A DNA stretch of 64,000 bases from Cryptomeria japonica (Eukaryota > Streptophyta > Pinopsida > Cupressales > Cupressaceae). This document shows positions 47,654-61,320 of this stretch, one piece after another; the first letter of the stretch is position 1, and each line of letters begins with the position of its first letter. Both the position numbers and the translations under genes were made by a program. The stretch spans positions 449,294,538 to 449,358,537 of the forward strand of contig NC_081413.1 of assembly GCF_030272615.1 (NCBI RefSeq), in the 5' to 3' direction. The notes beneath the pieces are model-generated. The model searched no databases, was not told the origin of the DNA, and saw nothing but the letters and a program-made list of their open reading frames with translations.

Positions 47654-47658
47654 GAAGG

Positions 47659-49296
47659 GTTAGGATTGAGATATAAAAACTCAGAAGTTTCCAACAGGGA
47701 ATAAGCTTACCCTATTCTCTCCTTGGTTATTTCCTGCAAAATCATCAAATCTTGGTTGCAAATGAGGTGCATTTGCATTCAGAACCCTAATTCTAGAGGC
47801 GGCCACTTGTCCAACAGAATGAAAGATGCAAATATTTTCATCTTTTTGTGAAACCCTAGTGTAAAGCCTGATAAAAACAAAGAGCCTTTTGTTTTTTATT
47901 TTTTTGTTCTAAAATAAATCATTACCTTAATTTTAGGTCATGGCTCTCACTTTTGCGTAAGTGTTTGATTAACACTTTTAATTTAAGATTTTCTAGTAAG
48001 TCTTTTGGGGTATAATAAAAACTCCTCCATTTTTGCAATTATTTTATTTGTAAATCTTTATTGAAAGTGGTGATTATAAGCCACTTAAAGTAAAATATAT
48101 TTTATAATGCAAAATAGGAGTTTGAGTTACATTGGAATTGTATAGATTGATTGACAATAAAGAGTATAGTTGACTAAAAGCTTTTAATATTAAAAATAGG
48201 TGATTTGGTCACCTAATAGGTGGTTTGTTGTAAGTTAAAAAGTCCTTGGAGGTTAAGATTCAATCAAAGAGGATTTTTGGGGGGTTAACTACTTGATTTT
48301 TTGCAGTTTCATCCCTAATTTTGAGGGATTTTCAGTTGCATCCGAGTCAAAGAGTTTGTGTTCACTTTGACAACTCTTTTGGCAACTTTGAAGGAGTTTA
48401 ACTTTCAGTTAGGCACCTGATTTTGAGGAGAGGCTTAGGGTTATTGACAACACATTATTCTTGGAGCCAATTTGAATTTTGGGGAAACTTTTGTATAAGT
48501 GACTATTTGTCACTCTTTTTCTCTAGTTCTAGAGTATTGAGATTATGTAGCAACAAATATTCATGCTCTTGTAACTCATTTCTTATGAGTTTTCCAGATT
48601 TGTAATGCAAATACCTCCTATTGATCAATAAAGAAGTCCATTTCCTTCTCAGATTTATGTTGTTCTTAGAGTGAATTTTTATGATTTTTATAAACCTTCT
48701 TTTCATCTTATTGCCTTAGTGTTATGATCATATGCAACATGTTATAGTGCAGATCAGTGAATGTGTTGTTATATTTAATATTTGAAGCTGTGAAAATATT
48801 AGTGTTTTCCTCCTACAAACATATAAAAGTTTAGACCTTTCATATGAATCATTTTTGCAAGTGTGCATATTTGACTTGTGAGATTACAAAGCTTCATTAT
48901 ATGAGTATTTTGTGAGGTTTGTAAGAATTTGCAAGTCAGTTTCAATCATTGGTCAATCACCATTTTAGCAATAGTTTCATTTTATGCATATCCTTCTTCC
49001 CTTTTCTTAGAAATTCAATTAAGTTTTTAGGTGATCAAATAGGAATCCATCCTATAATCCATAGGTCTTCTCTCATAATAGAACACCCACATCCTGAGAG
49101 TAGTCCAATGTGTCATGGGATTGTAGGAAATTCAAGCTTGCATTGCGTGCAAATCCACATGAAAACACTTATCTCTCGTGACCCTGATCATCACAAGGAA
49201 GCCCACTCCCCCTAACATGACACAAAAATAAATCGCAAGAGGCTCTATACCAAAATAAAATATGAAAATATAACATTCATATGCAGCCAAGAATAT
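47659..49296. other. Intergenic DNA between A2 and the family B array
   Basis: AT-rich, no gene recognised. ORFs are at most 88 codons (48949-49215) and have no domain. On the minus strand near 49230-49242 there is a TTGGTATAGAGCC stretch that resembles a decayed copia PBS, without any LTR I could define. Confidence 0.5.
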
Positions 49297-49301
49297 CCAC
49301 G

Positions 49302-50823
49302 TGTTGGCATTTCAGTAGAAAGAAAGATTGTTGATATTCATGAAGGATATTGAGAAGGTTGTTGGAGATTATTGATATAACTGAACAAGGATGATAACTA
49401 TATTTATAACATTATTTTGTCATTGATGTCAAGAAATTGATTATCTGATTCAGTATGATGTTGCCATATCTTGAGAAGATTGATTTGAAGAGAATTAAGA
49501 TGTCAGTAAAAGACACAGAAAGAATGTGATGAATAAGAGGACGAATAAGTTATTCAATGGGCAACTATTACCGAGTTAGACAATGATGAGATCATGATGT
49601 TTAGATTGTTTTGATATCCTACATATGTTGTTGATTGTAAGGTTCATACTATAGTATGTCACCGAGCAAAGAACCTAGTCGGTAAATCCTAAGGAACCTA
49701 GTCGGTAAACCCTAAGGTTATCGATATCGGTTAATGAAGGCGGAATGTCTACCGAGTAAAGTTTAGTATTTACCAAGTTGTAACCGAGTTATGATAGTGC
49801 ACATTGGATGGATAAAAGTACTATTTAATGAAGGAAAATGATTAGCTAGAGATGTATAAATGATTGGTATGTCGTGCATGAAGTTTGTTAAGGATATATG
49901 GCAAAGGAAAATCGACAGGAAGATCTACAGCTCAGATTGAACCACAATAACCTTGTGCAAGTTCCCAGAAAGGAATGCAAGTCCCGAGGAAAGGTAAAAT
50001 GTTTACAGATCGAAAGGATACATTGAACCTGGTCAAGTTTGAAGATCTGATGGCTAAGATTGATCATGAGAAATGTGATCAAGGAGATTTAGCGATTAGC
50101 AATTGTTTATAAATAAGGAATTGTTGATAAACAATGTATGCGGGCAAGTGTATGCACAGGGGATGCTGCATAGTGATTACCGAGCACAGAAGCTTGAAGA
50201 CCTATTTGATTAACAGAGTTGAGAAACCAACAAAGGGATAAGATAAGTCTTATGACTAGATTGTTTTGAGCAAATAAGAATCTTCTTTAGCATTTCAGAT
50301 GTGAAGTTGTAGATATATTTTTATTACTGTTATTTTGTAAGTGATAGGAAATCTCTTAACCAAGTGGGCCTAATAGTCTTATTTGTAAACCCTCTACCAA
50401 GGTAACATTCTAGTTGAGTGTTTGAAATCCTTTAACAAGGTCACTTCTAACAAAGTGAAGATCCTAACAGATTTGAGGGAAATCCCTTAACCAAGTCACA
50501 TCTAGCAATGTGTTTGTAATCTTTAATAGGATTTGCTTTTAACCGAGCATACTCTAGAAGAGTATATTTCTTAGTGGGTCTGAAATCCCACAGTGGTTTT
50601 TCCCTATTTGGGTTTCCACGTTAAATCTGGTGTTATGAGTGTTATGATGATTATGTGTTCATGAGTTTGCATGTTTAGCAGCTTTTGGTTATATTGCTGA
50701 AGTATAAGTTACTGAGGTTGAATCTGTTGATTTTATGGAAGATTAAGTTTGTATGATTCACCCCCCCCTCTCTTCTTGTTAGCTATTGGCATATGTACTT
50801 TACAATTAGTATCAGAACTATCA
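49302..50823 (+). repeat. Family B LTR 1
   Basis: 1522 bp, TGTTGGCATTTCAG...AACTATCA. It contains TTTATAAATA (about 50106-50115), a likely TATA box, and a 23-bp doublet AACCTAGTCGGTAAA[CT]CCTAAGG at 49671-49718. Both are kept in LTRs 2 and 3. Downstream of the TATA are several loose repeats of TTAAC[CA][AG]AG/GTCAC. Confidence 0.9.
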
Positions 50824-50836
50824 ATTGGTATCAGAG
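50824..50836 (+). other. Primer-binding site, family B copy 1
   Basis: ATTGGTATCAGAG directly follows the LTR, the copia initiator tRNA-Met type PBS. A degenerate look-alike (ATTAGTATCAGAA) sits inside the last 25 bases of the LTR itself. Confidence 0.8.
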
Positions 50837-50887
50837 ATTTGGACTCTGGAAGAAAAGTTTAAAGGTACTTGAGGTAAAGATCCAAAG

Positions 50888-53800
50888 ATGTATAAAAGGG
50901 ATGCACCAAAGTTCAACAAGTCAAGTTTCTCCACATGGCAAAAAAGGATGAAGCTGCATTTATCAGGAATTGGAGAATATGCAACATATTATTTGGAGAA
51001 TGATTACATTGCACCGAGCACCAACCCTATGACTTTGGAAGAGATAAAGGCAAAGCAAGAACATATTCAAGTTATGATTGAAATAACATCAGCATTGACC
51101 GACTCAGAGTTTAATGATCTAGAAGGCTGTAAAGATGCAAAATCAATGTGGACTAAGCTCATAGCTGTGTATGGAGGTGATGAACATGTTCAAAGAGAAA
51201 AAAGTAGATAGTCTAAGAGGACAACTTGAATCCATGAGAATGAAAGAAGGTGAGAACATAACCCAATACAATACAAGACTAAAGGAGATTGTTAATCAAA
51301 TTAAAGGAGCAGGTGGAACTATTGAAGAAAAAGATATAACAAGTAAGTTGTTGAGAACCCTTCTACCAGCTTATGCTATTCGAGTCATTGCAATCAATGA
51401 ATTGAGGTTTGTACCTAACAAGCTGGTTTCTTTGGATGCTACTATGTGTAAGCTACATGCATTTGAGTTAAGTAATTTTGATAATAGTGGGTCTTCGATA
51501 AATAAAGTAGAATCTGCATTCAACTCTTTTCATATTAGTGAATCTGATGATTACAATGATATAATGAGTAAGTACTCTTAAGGGAATCACAGTGGAGCAA
51601 GTGAAAGATTTCGTAAGAACATGGAAGAAGTGCACAAACTGTATGAGGAAATCAAGAAGCAAGAAGAGTTTGAAGCATTATTAGCCAGAAGGTTACCGAT
51701 AGGAAAAGGTAAGTATAAAGGGAAGCTACCTTTAAAAGGTTTCAATTGTGATAAAATAGGACACATGGCTTCTAACTGCCCTGACAAAGAATCTAGTGAA
51801 AAAGGAGAATACCGAGATAACAAGCAGAAAGACAACCAATATAGAGGACACCGAGACTTCAGAAGGAGAGATAGGAAGACATGTCTAGTAGCTGATGAGG
51901 AATCCAACAATGACAAATCTGATGAAACTGATATTGAGGAAGTTGTTTATGTGGCTATTAAAGATGGATTTGATGAAGAAAGGTATGAAGAACAAACCCT
52001 AATATCTCACATAAATAATATTGATTCTTGGATCATAGATAGTGGATGCTCACATCACATGACAGGTGATAAAGAAAAGTTTGTTAAATTAGAAGACTAT
52101 GATGGAGGCTATGTAAGATTTGGTAATGATGCACCATGTTCGGTGAAAGGTAAAGGATCTATAACACTTATTGACAATGCTAAATGTGATGATGTATACT
52201 AGGTTGAAGGATTGAAATACAATTTGTTGAGTGTAGCACAGCTAAACAATACAGGATACCAAATAGAATTTCAGAAAGGAATTGTCAAAGTTCATGACAA
52301 GCATGGAAAGTTAACTGCTACCGGGACACAAAAAAAAGGTAATACATTTTATCTTGACTCAACTCGGAACAAGTGTCTTTATGCAAAGATAGATGATACT
52401 TGGTTATGGCATAAAAGGTTTTGTCATGTAAATTTTGATAATCTAATCAAAATAAGTAAGAAGCACCGAGTAAGAGGTCTACCAAGTCTAGAAAAACTTG
52501 AGAATGCTATGTGCCAAGGATACCAGATGGGTAAGATGACAAGATGAAGCTTTACAAGTAGGTCCTACACTTCTAAAGGAATTTTAGATCTAGTACATAC
52601 TCATCTTTGTGGTCCCATGAAAGTTCAAAGTTATTATGGTGATAATTATTTCATATTATTTGTGGATGATTACTCAAGGATGATTTTAGTCATGTTTTTT
52701 AAAAAAAAAATCAGAAGCTTTTCAAATGTTTAAATGGTAGAAGGAAAGAGTTGAAAATGAAACAGGAAGATAGCTGAAATGTCTTAGATCTGATAGAGGA
52801 GGAGAGTTCACTTATGATGAATTTAACTTATTCTACAATGATCATGGTATAAAGAGGCAAGTATCTGCACTGAGAACACCTCAGGAAAATGGGATAGCCG
52901 AGAGAAGAAACAGATCAATTGTGGATTGTGCCAGAACCCTGATGATAGAAAAGAGGGTACCTCAAACATTTTGGAGAGAAGCAATCAGCACTCCAGTTTT
53001 ACACCTTGAATCGAGTTCAATTGAAGAAAGGAACTATGAAGACACCATATAAGATCTGGTATGACAAGAAACCTAATGTAAGTTATTTTAAAATCTTTGG
53101 AAGTAGATGCTATATTCACAGAGATGACAGAAATGGATAGTTTGATCAGAAAAGTGAAGAAGGAACATTTCTTGGTTATTCTTCTAGAAGTAAAGCATTT
53201 AAATGTCTGATCAAATCATCTAACAAAATAGTGGAAAGTGCAAATGTGAAAATTGATGAATTTGCAGAAAGAAATTATGAAGGAAATTCCAATGAACCAG
53301 AAGATTATGAAGAATTTGTTTATGTTCAACCGAGAAGTCCTACCAAGAAAGCTACTAAGGAAAATGAAGATAATGTCCAGTTACCAAGTGATGAAGAAGA
53401 TCATACAGAACCTACCGAGCCTATATTAGCCAAGTATGTCAGAAGACAGCATGCATCAAGTCAGATTATAGGAGATAAGGATGATCCAGTGATGACAAGG
53501 AACAAACTGAGACAAAACACATGTCTAATATCTGAATTTGAACCGAGAATAGTGAAAGAGGCATTTAATAGTGAAGATTGGGTAAATGCTATGATAGAAG
53601 AGATTGGTCAAATCAAGAAGAATGACACATGGACACTGATCCCAAGACCAAAGGACAAAAATATAATTGGTACTAAGTGGATTTTCATAAACAAGCTAAA
53701 TGAGAAAGGTGAGGTCATTCACAACAAAGCAAGACTAGTTTGCAAAGGTTATTCTCAAGAAGAAGGAATAGATTATGGTGAGACTTTTGCATTTGTGGCT

Positions 53801-55078
53801 AGACTTGAGGGAGTAAGAACATTGTTGGCATATGCTGCTTTCAAAAATTTCAAGGTATATCAAATGTATATTAAATCTGCATTTTTGAATGGTATACTAG
53901 AAGAAGAAGTTTATATAGAACAACCTGAAGGATTTGTTGAAGACAAGAGTAAAGATCGGGTATGCAAACTAAACAAAGCTTTATATGGTCTGAAACAAGC
54001 ACCTAGAGCATGGTATGAAAGACTGCACTCTTATTTGATCAAGATTGGTTTTATAAGAACAAGTGAAAACAACAATATGTACATGAAGAAAGATGAGGAC
54101 AATGGAATACTGATCTCAGTCATATTTGTTGATGACATTATATTTTATGGAAATGACTCCTTATTCAAGAATTTTGGAAATGAAATGTGGAAAAATTCTG
54201 AGATGTCACTAATCGGTGAGATAAAGTATTTTATAGGTTTACAGATAGTGCAAATGAAAGATAAGATTTTCATTACTTAATCCAATTACATAAAGGAAAT
54301 ATTGAATAAATTTGGAATGGAGGATTCTAAACCAGTAAGTACTCCTATGACTACTAACTGTAAACTATCAAAGAATGATGAATTTGCATCTGTTGATGAG
54401 ACACTTTACCGATCTATGATTGGGAAATTGCAATATGTTGTGCATAGTAGACCGGATATAGCACATGCAGTAGGTATTAAAACAAGATTCTCTATAGATC
54501 CCAAGGAAACCCATATGATAGCAATCAAGAGAATTTTCAGATACCTGAGAGGCACTGAAGATTATGGCTTAGTATATGAAAAGAGAAATGATTTTGATTT
54601 AAAAGTTTATACTGATGCTCATTGGGCAGGCAACATAGATGACAAGAAAAACACAAGTGGTGGAGCTTTCATTTCGGGAGAAAGACCAGTAAGTTGGCCT
54701 AGCAAGAAACAAGGATGTATCTCACAGTCAACAACAGAAGCTAAATATGTTGTTGCTGCATTGAATTCTACCAATATAACATGGATCAAACAACTGTTGG
54801 AAGGTATAAATGAGAAAGTTACCGAGCCAGTAACTATATTTTGTGATAATAATAGTGCCATTAACATTTCAAAGAATCTAGTAATGCACTCTAAGACAAA
54901 GCATATATCTATAAAGTATCATTATCTCAGAGAAGAAGTTCAAGAGAAGAAAGTTGTGTTGGAATATATCAGTTCAAAGGAGCAATTAGCAGACATCTTC
55001 ACAAATCCATTGCCAAGGGACACTTTTGAGTATCTCAGAAGCAAGTTAGGGGTCCCACTCCTATCTTCTACTCACTGA
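50888..55078 (+). pseudogene. Family B copy 1 Gag-Pol pseudogene
   Basis: ATG at 50888 (MYKRDAPKFNKSSFSTWQKR) to TGA at 55076-55078. Lesions: a frameshift in an A-run near 51200; TAA at 51579; TAG at 52200 (copy 2 reads TGG); TGA at 52545; a frameshift near 52700 in an A-run; TAG at 52738 and 52771; a T insertion near 52995; TAA at 54278. Domains: Gag; a knuckle lacking its first Cys (GFNCDKIGHMASNC, near 51740-51780); protease IIDSGCSHHMTG (near 52031); integrase with HTHLCGP, where the first catalytic Asp is His, then SDRGGEF and NGIAERRNR; RT FVDDIIF (about 54127-54147); RNase H YTDAHWAGN. Inactive. Confidence 0.92.
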
Positions 55079-55546
55079 CTGAGTTCAGTGAAAGCATCAA
55101 TTCGATGTATCTAAATTAATATTATGTGTGGATTGATGCTGATTTATGCACTTTAGAAGGTTTTCTAAAGTTGTGCAAGAAATAGTGAATAGAGACAAGT
55201 TGCTCTGACCGAGGCTGAGATGATACATAGCAACGCAAATCACTTCACAGAGGAAGAAATCATGATTTAGTTCTTTTACTTTTTGGCATTGCTGTCGAAG
55301 GGGGAGAAGACTAAAATGGTTGGAAGACTAAATGGTTGACTGAATGGTAAATCCCTGAATTATGGAAATAACAGAAGACTAATGACAGGGGGAGAAGATT
55401 GCAAAACCGAAGAAGACTAAATGCAAGACAACAGCTCAAGGATAAAAGGAGAAGTCTAACAACAATCTGAATTCGAATCAATTTGAATATCTTGTTGGTA
55501 TTACCATTTAATTATTGGTTTTGCCATCAATGGCAAAGGGGGAGAT
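55079..55546 (+). other. Family B copy 1 3' leader with two PPT-like motifs
   Basis: Non-coding. The PPT adjoining LTR 2 is GGCAAAGGGGGAGA (about 55532-55545). An earlier one is GTCGAAGGGGGAGAAG near 55292-55307, and GACAGGGGGAGAAGAT lies near 55384. Confidence 0.7.
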
Positions 55547-57069
55547 TGTTGGCATTTCAGTAGAAAGAAAGATTGTTGATATTCGAGAAGGATATTGAGA
55601 AGGTTGTTGGAGATTATTGATATAACTGAAGAAGGATGATAACTATCTTTATAACATTATTTTGTCATTGATGTCAAGAAATTGATTATCTGATTCAGTA
55701 TGATGTTGCCATATCTTGAGAAGATTGATTTGAAGAGAATTAAGATGTCAGTAAAAGACACAGAAAGAATGTGATGAATAAGAGGAGGAATAAGTTATTC
55801 AACGGGCAACTATTACTGAGTTAGACAATGATGAGATCATGATGTTTAGATTGTTTTGATATCCTACATATGTTGTTGATTGTAAGGTTAATACTATAAT
55901 ATGTCACCGAGCAAAAAACCTAGTCGGTAAACCCTAAGGAACCTAGTCGGTAAACCCTAAGGTTATCGATATCGGTTAATGAAGGCGGAATGTCTACCAA
56001 GTAAAGTTTAGTACTTACTGAGTTGCAACCGAGTTATGATAGTGCGCATTGAATGGATAAAAGCATTATTTAAAGAAGGACAATGATTAGCTGGAGATGT
56101 ATATATGATTGGTATGTCATGCATGAAGTTTGTTAAGGATCTATGGCAAAGGAAACTCGACAGGAAGATCTACAACGCAGATTGTACCACAATAACCTTG
56201 TGCAAGTTCCAAGAAAGGAATGCAAGTCCCGAGGCAAGTTAAAACGTTTTTAGATTGAAAGGATACATTGAATCTAGTCAAGTTTGAAGATCTGATGGCT
56301 AAGATTGATCATGGGAAATGTGATCAAGGAGATTTAGTGGTTAGCAATTGTTTATAAATAAGGAATTGTTGATAAACAATGTATGCGGGTAAGTGTATGC
56401 ATAGGGGATGCTACATAGTGATTACCAAGCACAGAAGCTTGAAGACCTATTTTTTTAATAGAGTAGAGAGCCCAGCAAAGGGACAAGATAAGTCTTATGA
56501 CTAGATCGTTTTTGAGCAAATAAGAATCTGCTTTAGCATTTCAGATGTGAAGTTGCAGATATATTTTTATTACTGTTACTTTGTAAGTGACAGGAAATCT
56601 CTTAACCGAGTGGGCTTAACAGTCTTATTTGTAAACCCTCTAGCAAGGTAACATTCTAGTTGAGTGTTTGAAATCCTTTAACAAGGTCACTTCTAACAAA
56701 GTGAAGATCCTAACAGATCTGAGGGAAATAGCTTAACCAAGTCACATCTAGCAATGTGTTTGTAATCTTTAACAGGATTTGCTTTTAACCGAGCATACTC
56801 TAGAAGAGTATATTTCTTAGTGGGTCTGAAATCCCACAGTGGTTTTTCCCTATTTGGGTTTCCACGTTAAATCTGGTGTTATGAGTGTTATGATGATTAT
56901 GTGTTCATGAGTTTACATGTGTAGCAGCTTTTGGTTATATTGCTGAAGTATAAGTTACTAAGGTTGAATCTGTTGATTTTATGGAAGATTAAGTTTGTAT
57001 GATTCACCCCCCCTCTCATCTTTGTTAGCTATTGGAATCTATACTTTACAATGAGTATCAGAACTATAG
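55547..57069 (+). repeat. Family B LTR 2 (shared middle LTR)
   Basis: 1523 bp. It serves as 3' LTR of copy 1 and 5' LTR of copy 2. Its terminal CA has mutated (ACTATAG instead of ACTATCA). TATA-like TTTATAAATA at 56351-56360. Confidence 0.9.
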
Positions 57070-57133
57070 ATTGGTATCAAAGCTTTGGACTCTGAAAGAA
57101 AAGTTTAAAGGTACGTGAGGTAAAGATCCAAAG

Positions 57134-60100
57134 ATGTATAAAACGGATGCACCAAAGCTGAACAAGTCAAGTTTCTCCACATGGCAGAAAAGGATGAAGC
57201 TGCATTTATGAGGAATTTTAGAATATGCAACACATTATCTGGAGAATGATTACATTGCACCAAGCACCAACCCTATGACTTTGGAAGAGATAAAGGCAAA
57301 GCAAGAACATATTCAAGCTATGATTGAAATAACATCAGCATTGATCGACTTAGAGTTTAATGATCTAGAAGGATGTAATGATGCAAAAGCAATGTGGACT
57401 AAGCTCATATCTGTGTATGGAGGTGATGAACATGTTCAAAGAGAAAAAAAGTAGATAGTCTAAGAGGACAACTTAAATCCATGAGAATGAATGAAGGTGA
57501 GAACATAACCCAATACAATACAAGACTAAAGGAGATTGTCAATCAAATTAAAGGAGCAGGTGGAACTATTGAAGAAAAGGATATAACAAGTAAGTTGTTG
57601 AGAACCCTTATACTAGCTTATGCTATTCGAGTCACTGCAATCAATCAATTGAGGTTTGTACCTAACATGCCAGTTTCTTTGGATGATACTATGTGTAAGC
57701 TACATGCATTTGAGTTAAGTAATTTTGATAACAGTGGGTCTTCGGTAAATAAAGTAGAATCTGCATTCAACTCTTTTCATATTAGTGAATCTGATGATTA
57801 CAATGATAGAATGAGTAAGTACTCTTAAGGGAATCATAGTGGAGCAAGTGAAAGATTTCATAAGAACATGGAAGAAGTGCACAAACTATATGATGAAATC
57901 AAGAAGCAAGAAGAGTTTGAAGCATTATTAGCCAGAAGGTTACCGAGAGGAAAAGGTAAGTATAAAGGGAAGCTACCTTTAAAAGGTTTCAATTGTGATA
58001 AAATAGGACACATGGCTTCTAACTGCCCTGACAAAGAATCTAGCGAAAAGAGAGAATACTGAGATAACAAGCAGAAAGACAACCAATATAGAGGACACCG
58101 AGACTTTAGAAGGAGAGATAGGAAGACATGTCTAGTAGCTGATGAGGAATCCAACAATGACAAATCTGATGAAACTGATACTGAGGAAGTTGTTTATGTG
58201 GCTATTAAAGATGGATCTGATGAAGAAAGGTATGAAGAAAAAACTCTAATATCTCACATAAATAATATTGATTCTTGGATCATAGATAGTGGATGCTCAC
58301 ATCACATGACAGGTGATAAAGACAAGTTTGTTAAATTAGAAGACTATGATGGAGGCTATGTAAGATTTGGTAATGATGCACCATGTCTGGTGAAAGGTAA
58401 AGGATCTATAACACTCCTTGACAATGCTAAATGTGATGATGCATACTGGGTTGACGGATTGAAATACAATTTGTTGAGTGTAGCACAACTAAACAATACA
58501 GGATACTTAATAGAATTTCAGAAAGGAATTGTCAAAGTTCATGACAAGCATGGAAAGTTAGCTGCTACCGGGACACAAACATCAGGTAATACATTTCATC
58601 TTGACTCAACTTGGAACAAGTGTCTTTACGCAAAGATAGATGATACCTGGTTATGGCATAAAAGGTTTTGTCATGTAAATTTTGATAATCTAATCAAAAT
58701 AAGTAAGAAGCACCGAGTAAGAGGTCTACCAAGTCTAGAAAAACTTGAGAATGCTATGTGCCGAGGATGCCAGATGGGTAAGATGATGAGATCAAGCTTT
58801 ACAAGTAGGTCCTACACTTCTAAAGGAATTTTAGATCTAGTACATACTAATCTTTGTGGTCCCATGAAAGTTCAAAGTTATTATGGTGATAATTATTTCA
58901 TATTATTTGTGGATGATTACTCAAGGATGATGTCTGTCATGTTTGTTAAAAGAAAAACCAGAAGCTTTTCAAATGTTTAAATGGTAGAAGGGAAGAGTTG
59001 AAAATGAAATAGGAAGATAGCTGAAATGTCTTAGATCTGATAGAGGAGGAGAGTTCACTTATGATGAATTTAACTTATCCTACAATGATCATGGTATAAA
59101 GAGGCAAGTATCTGCACCGAGAACACCTCAGCAAAATGGGATAGCCGAGAGAAGAAACAGATCAATTGTGGATTGTGCCAGAACCTTGATGATAGAAAAG
59201 AGGGTACCTCAAACATTTTGGAGAGAAGCAATCAGCATTGCAGTTTACACCCTGAATCGAGTTCAATTGAAGAAAGGAACTATGAAGACACCATATGAGA
59301 TCTGGTATGACAAGAAACCTAATGTAAGTTATTTTAAAATCTTTGGAAGTAGAAGCTATGTTCACAAAGATGACTGAAATGGAAAGTTTGATTAGAAAAG
59401 TGAAGAAGGAACATTTCTTGGTTATTCTTCTAGAAGTAAAGCATTTAAATGTCTGATCAAATCATCTAACAAAATAGTGGAAAGTGCAAATGTGAAATTG
59501 ATGAATTAGCAGAAAGAAATGATGAAGTAAATTCCAAAGATCCAGAAGATTATGAAGAATTTGTTTATGTTCAACCGAGAAGTCCTACAGAGAAAGCTGC
59601 TGAAGAAAATGAAGATAATGTCCAGTTACCGAGTGATGAAGAAGATCATACAGAACCTACCGAGCCTATATTAGCCAAGTATGTCAGAAGACATCATGCA
59701 TCAAGTCAGATTATAGGAGATAAGGATGATCTAGTGATGACAAGGAACAAACTGAGACAGAACACATGTCTAATATCTAAATTTGAACTGAGAATAGTAA
59801 AAGAGGCATTTAACAATGAAGATTGGGTAAATGCTATGACAAAAGAGATTGATCAAATCAAGAAGAATGACACATGGAAATTGATCCAAGGACCAAAGGA
59901 CAAAAATGTAATTGGTACAAAGTGGATTTTCAGAAACAAGCTATATGAGAAAGGTGAGGTCATTCACAACAAAGCAAGACTAGTTTGCAAAGGTTATGCT
60001 CAAGAAGAAGGAATAGATTATGGTGAGACTTTTGCACATATGGCTAGACTTGAGGGAGTAAGAACATTGTTGGCATATGCTGCTTTCAAAAATTTCAAGG

Positions 60101-61320
60101 TATATCAAATGGATGTTAAATCTGCATTTTTGAATGGTATACTAGAAGAAGAAGTTTATATAGAACAACCTGAAGGATTTGTTGAAGACGAGTAAATATC
60201 AGGTATGCAAACTGAACAAAGCTTTATATGGTCTGAACAAGCACCTAGAGCATGGTATGAAAGACTGCACTCTTATTTGATCAAGATTGGTTTTATAAGA
60301 ACAAGTGAAAATACCAATATGTACATGAAGAAAGATGAGGACAATAAAATACTAATCTCAGCCATATTTGTTGATGACATTATATTTTGTGGAAATGACT
60401 CCTTATGCAAGAATTTTGGAAATGAATTGTGCAAAGAATTTGAGATGTCACTAATTGGTGAGATAAAGTATTTTATAGGTTTACAGATACTGCAAATGAA
60501 AGATGAGATTTTCATTACTCAATCCAAGTACATAAAGGAAATATTGAAGAAATTTGGAATGGAGGATTCTAAACCAGTAAGTACTCCTATGACTACTAAC
60601 TGTAAACTATCAAAGAATAATGAATCTGCATCTATTGATGAGACACTTTACCAATCTATGATTGAGAAATTGCAATATGTTGTGCATAGTAGACCGGATA
60701 TAGCACATGCAATTGGTATTGTAGCAAGATTCTCTACAGATCCCAAGGAAACCCATATGATAGCAATCAAGAGAATTTTCAGATAGCTGAGAGGCACTGA
60801 AGATTATGGCTTAGTATATGAAAAGAGAAATGATTTTGATTTAAAAGTTTATACTGATGTTGATTGGGTAGGTAACATAGATGACAGGAAGAGCACAAGT
60901 GGTGGAGCTTTCTTTTTGGGAGAAAGACTAGTATGTTGGCTTAGCAAGAAACAAGGATGTATCTCACAATCAACAACAGATGTTGAATATGTTGCTATAG
61001 CATTGAATTGTACCAATATAGCATGGATCAAACAACTGTTGGAAGGTATAAATGAGAAAGTTACCGAGCCAGTAACTATATTCTGTGATAATACTAGTGC
61101 CATTAACATTTCAAAGAATCTAGTAATGCACTCTAAGACAAAGCATATATCTATAAAGTATCATTATCTCAGAGAAGAAGTTCAAGAGAAGAAAGTTGTG
61201 CTGGAATATAACAGTTCAAAGGAGCAATTAGCAGACATCTTCACAAAGCCATTGCCAAGGGACACTTTTGAGTATCTCAGAAGCAAGTTAGGGGTCCTAC
61301 CCCTATCTTCTACTCACTGA
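57134..61320 (+). pseudogene. Family B copy 2 Gag-Pol pseudogene
   Basis: ATG at 57134 to TGA at 61318-61320. It is colinear with copy 1. Private lesions: TGA at 57209 (probable TCA); TGA at 58060 (copy 1 CGA); TGA near 59374; a 1-nt deletion near 59495; small deletions near 60188 and 60232; TAG at 60784 (copy 1 TAC). Lesions shared with copy 1: the over-long A-run in gag (near 57446), TAA at 57826, the A-run frameshift near 58950, and TAG at 58985 and 59018. The knuckle again lacks the first Cys. Protease DSG is intact (near 58277). The integrase first catalytic Asp is Asn (HTNLCGP). RT keeps FVDDIIF (about 60367-60387). RNase H reads YTDVDWVGN. Inactive. Confidence 0.92.

Noticed and set aside
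49229-49243. Decayed copia PBS (TTGGTATAGAGCC on minus)
   Set aside because: No LTR end or internal domain could be attached to it; a chance match is possible.
49671-49718. TAAACCCTAAGG doublet as interstitial telomere repeat
   Set aside because: It is a 23-bp duplication of LTR sequence present in all three family B LTRs, not an array of TTTAGGG.
51195-51211. Programmed frameshift in family B gag
   Set aside because: Copia elements of this type normally use one frame. The A-run differs in length between the two copies, and neither length fits one consistent shift.
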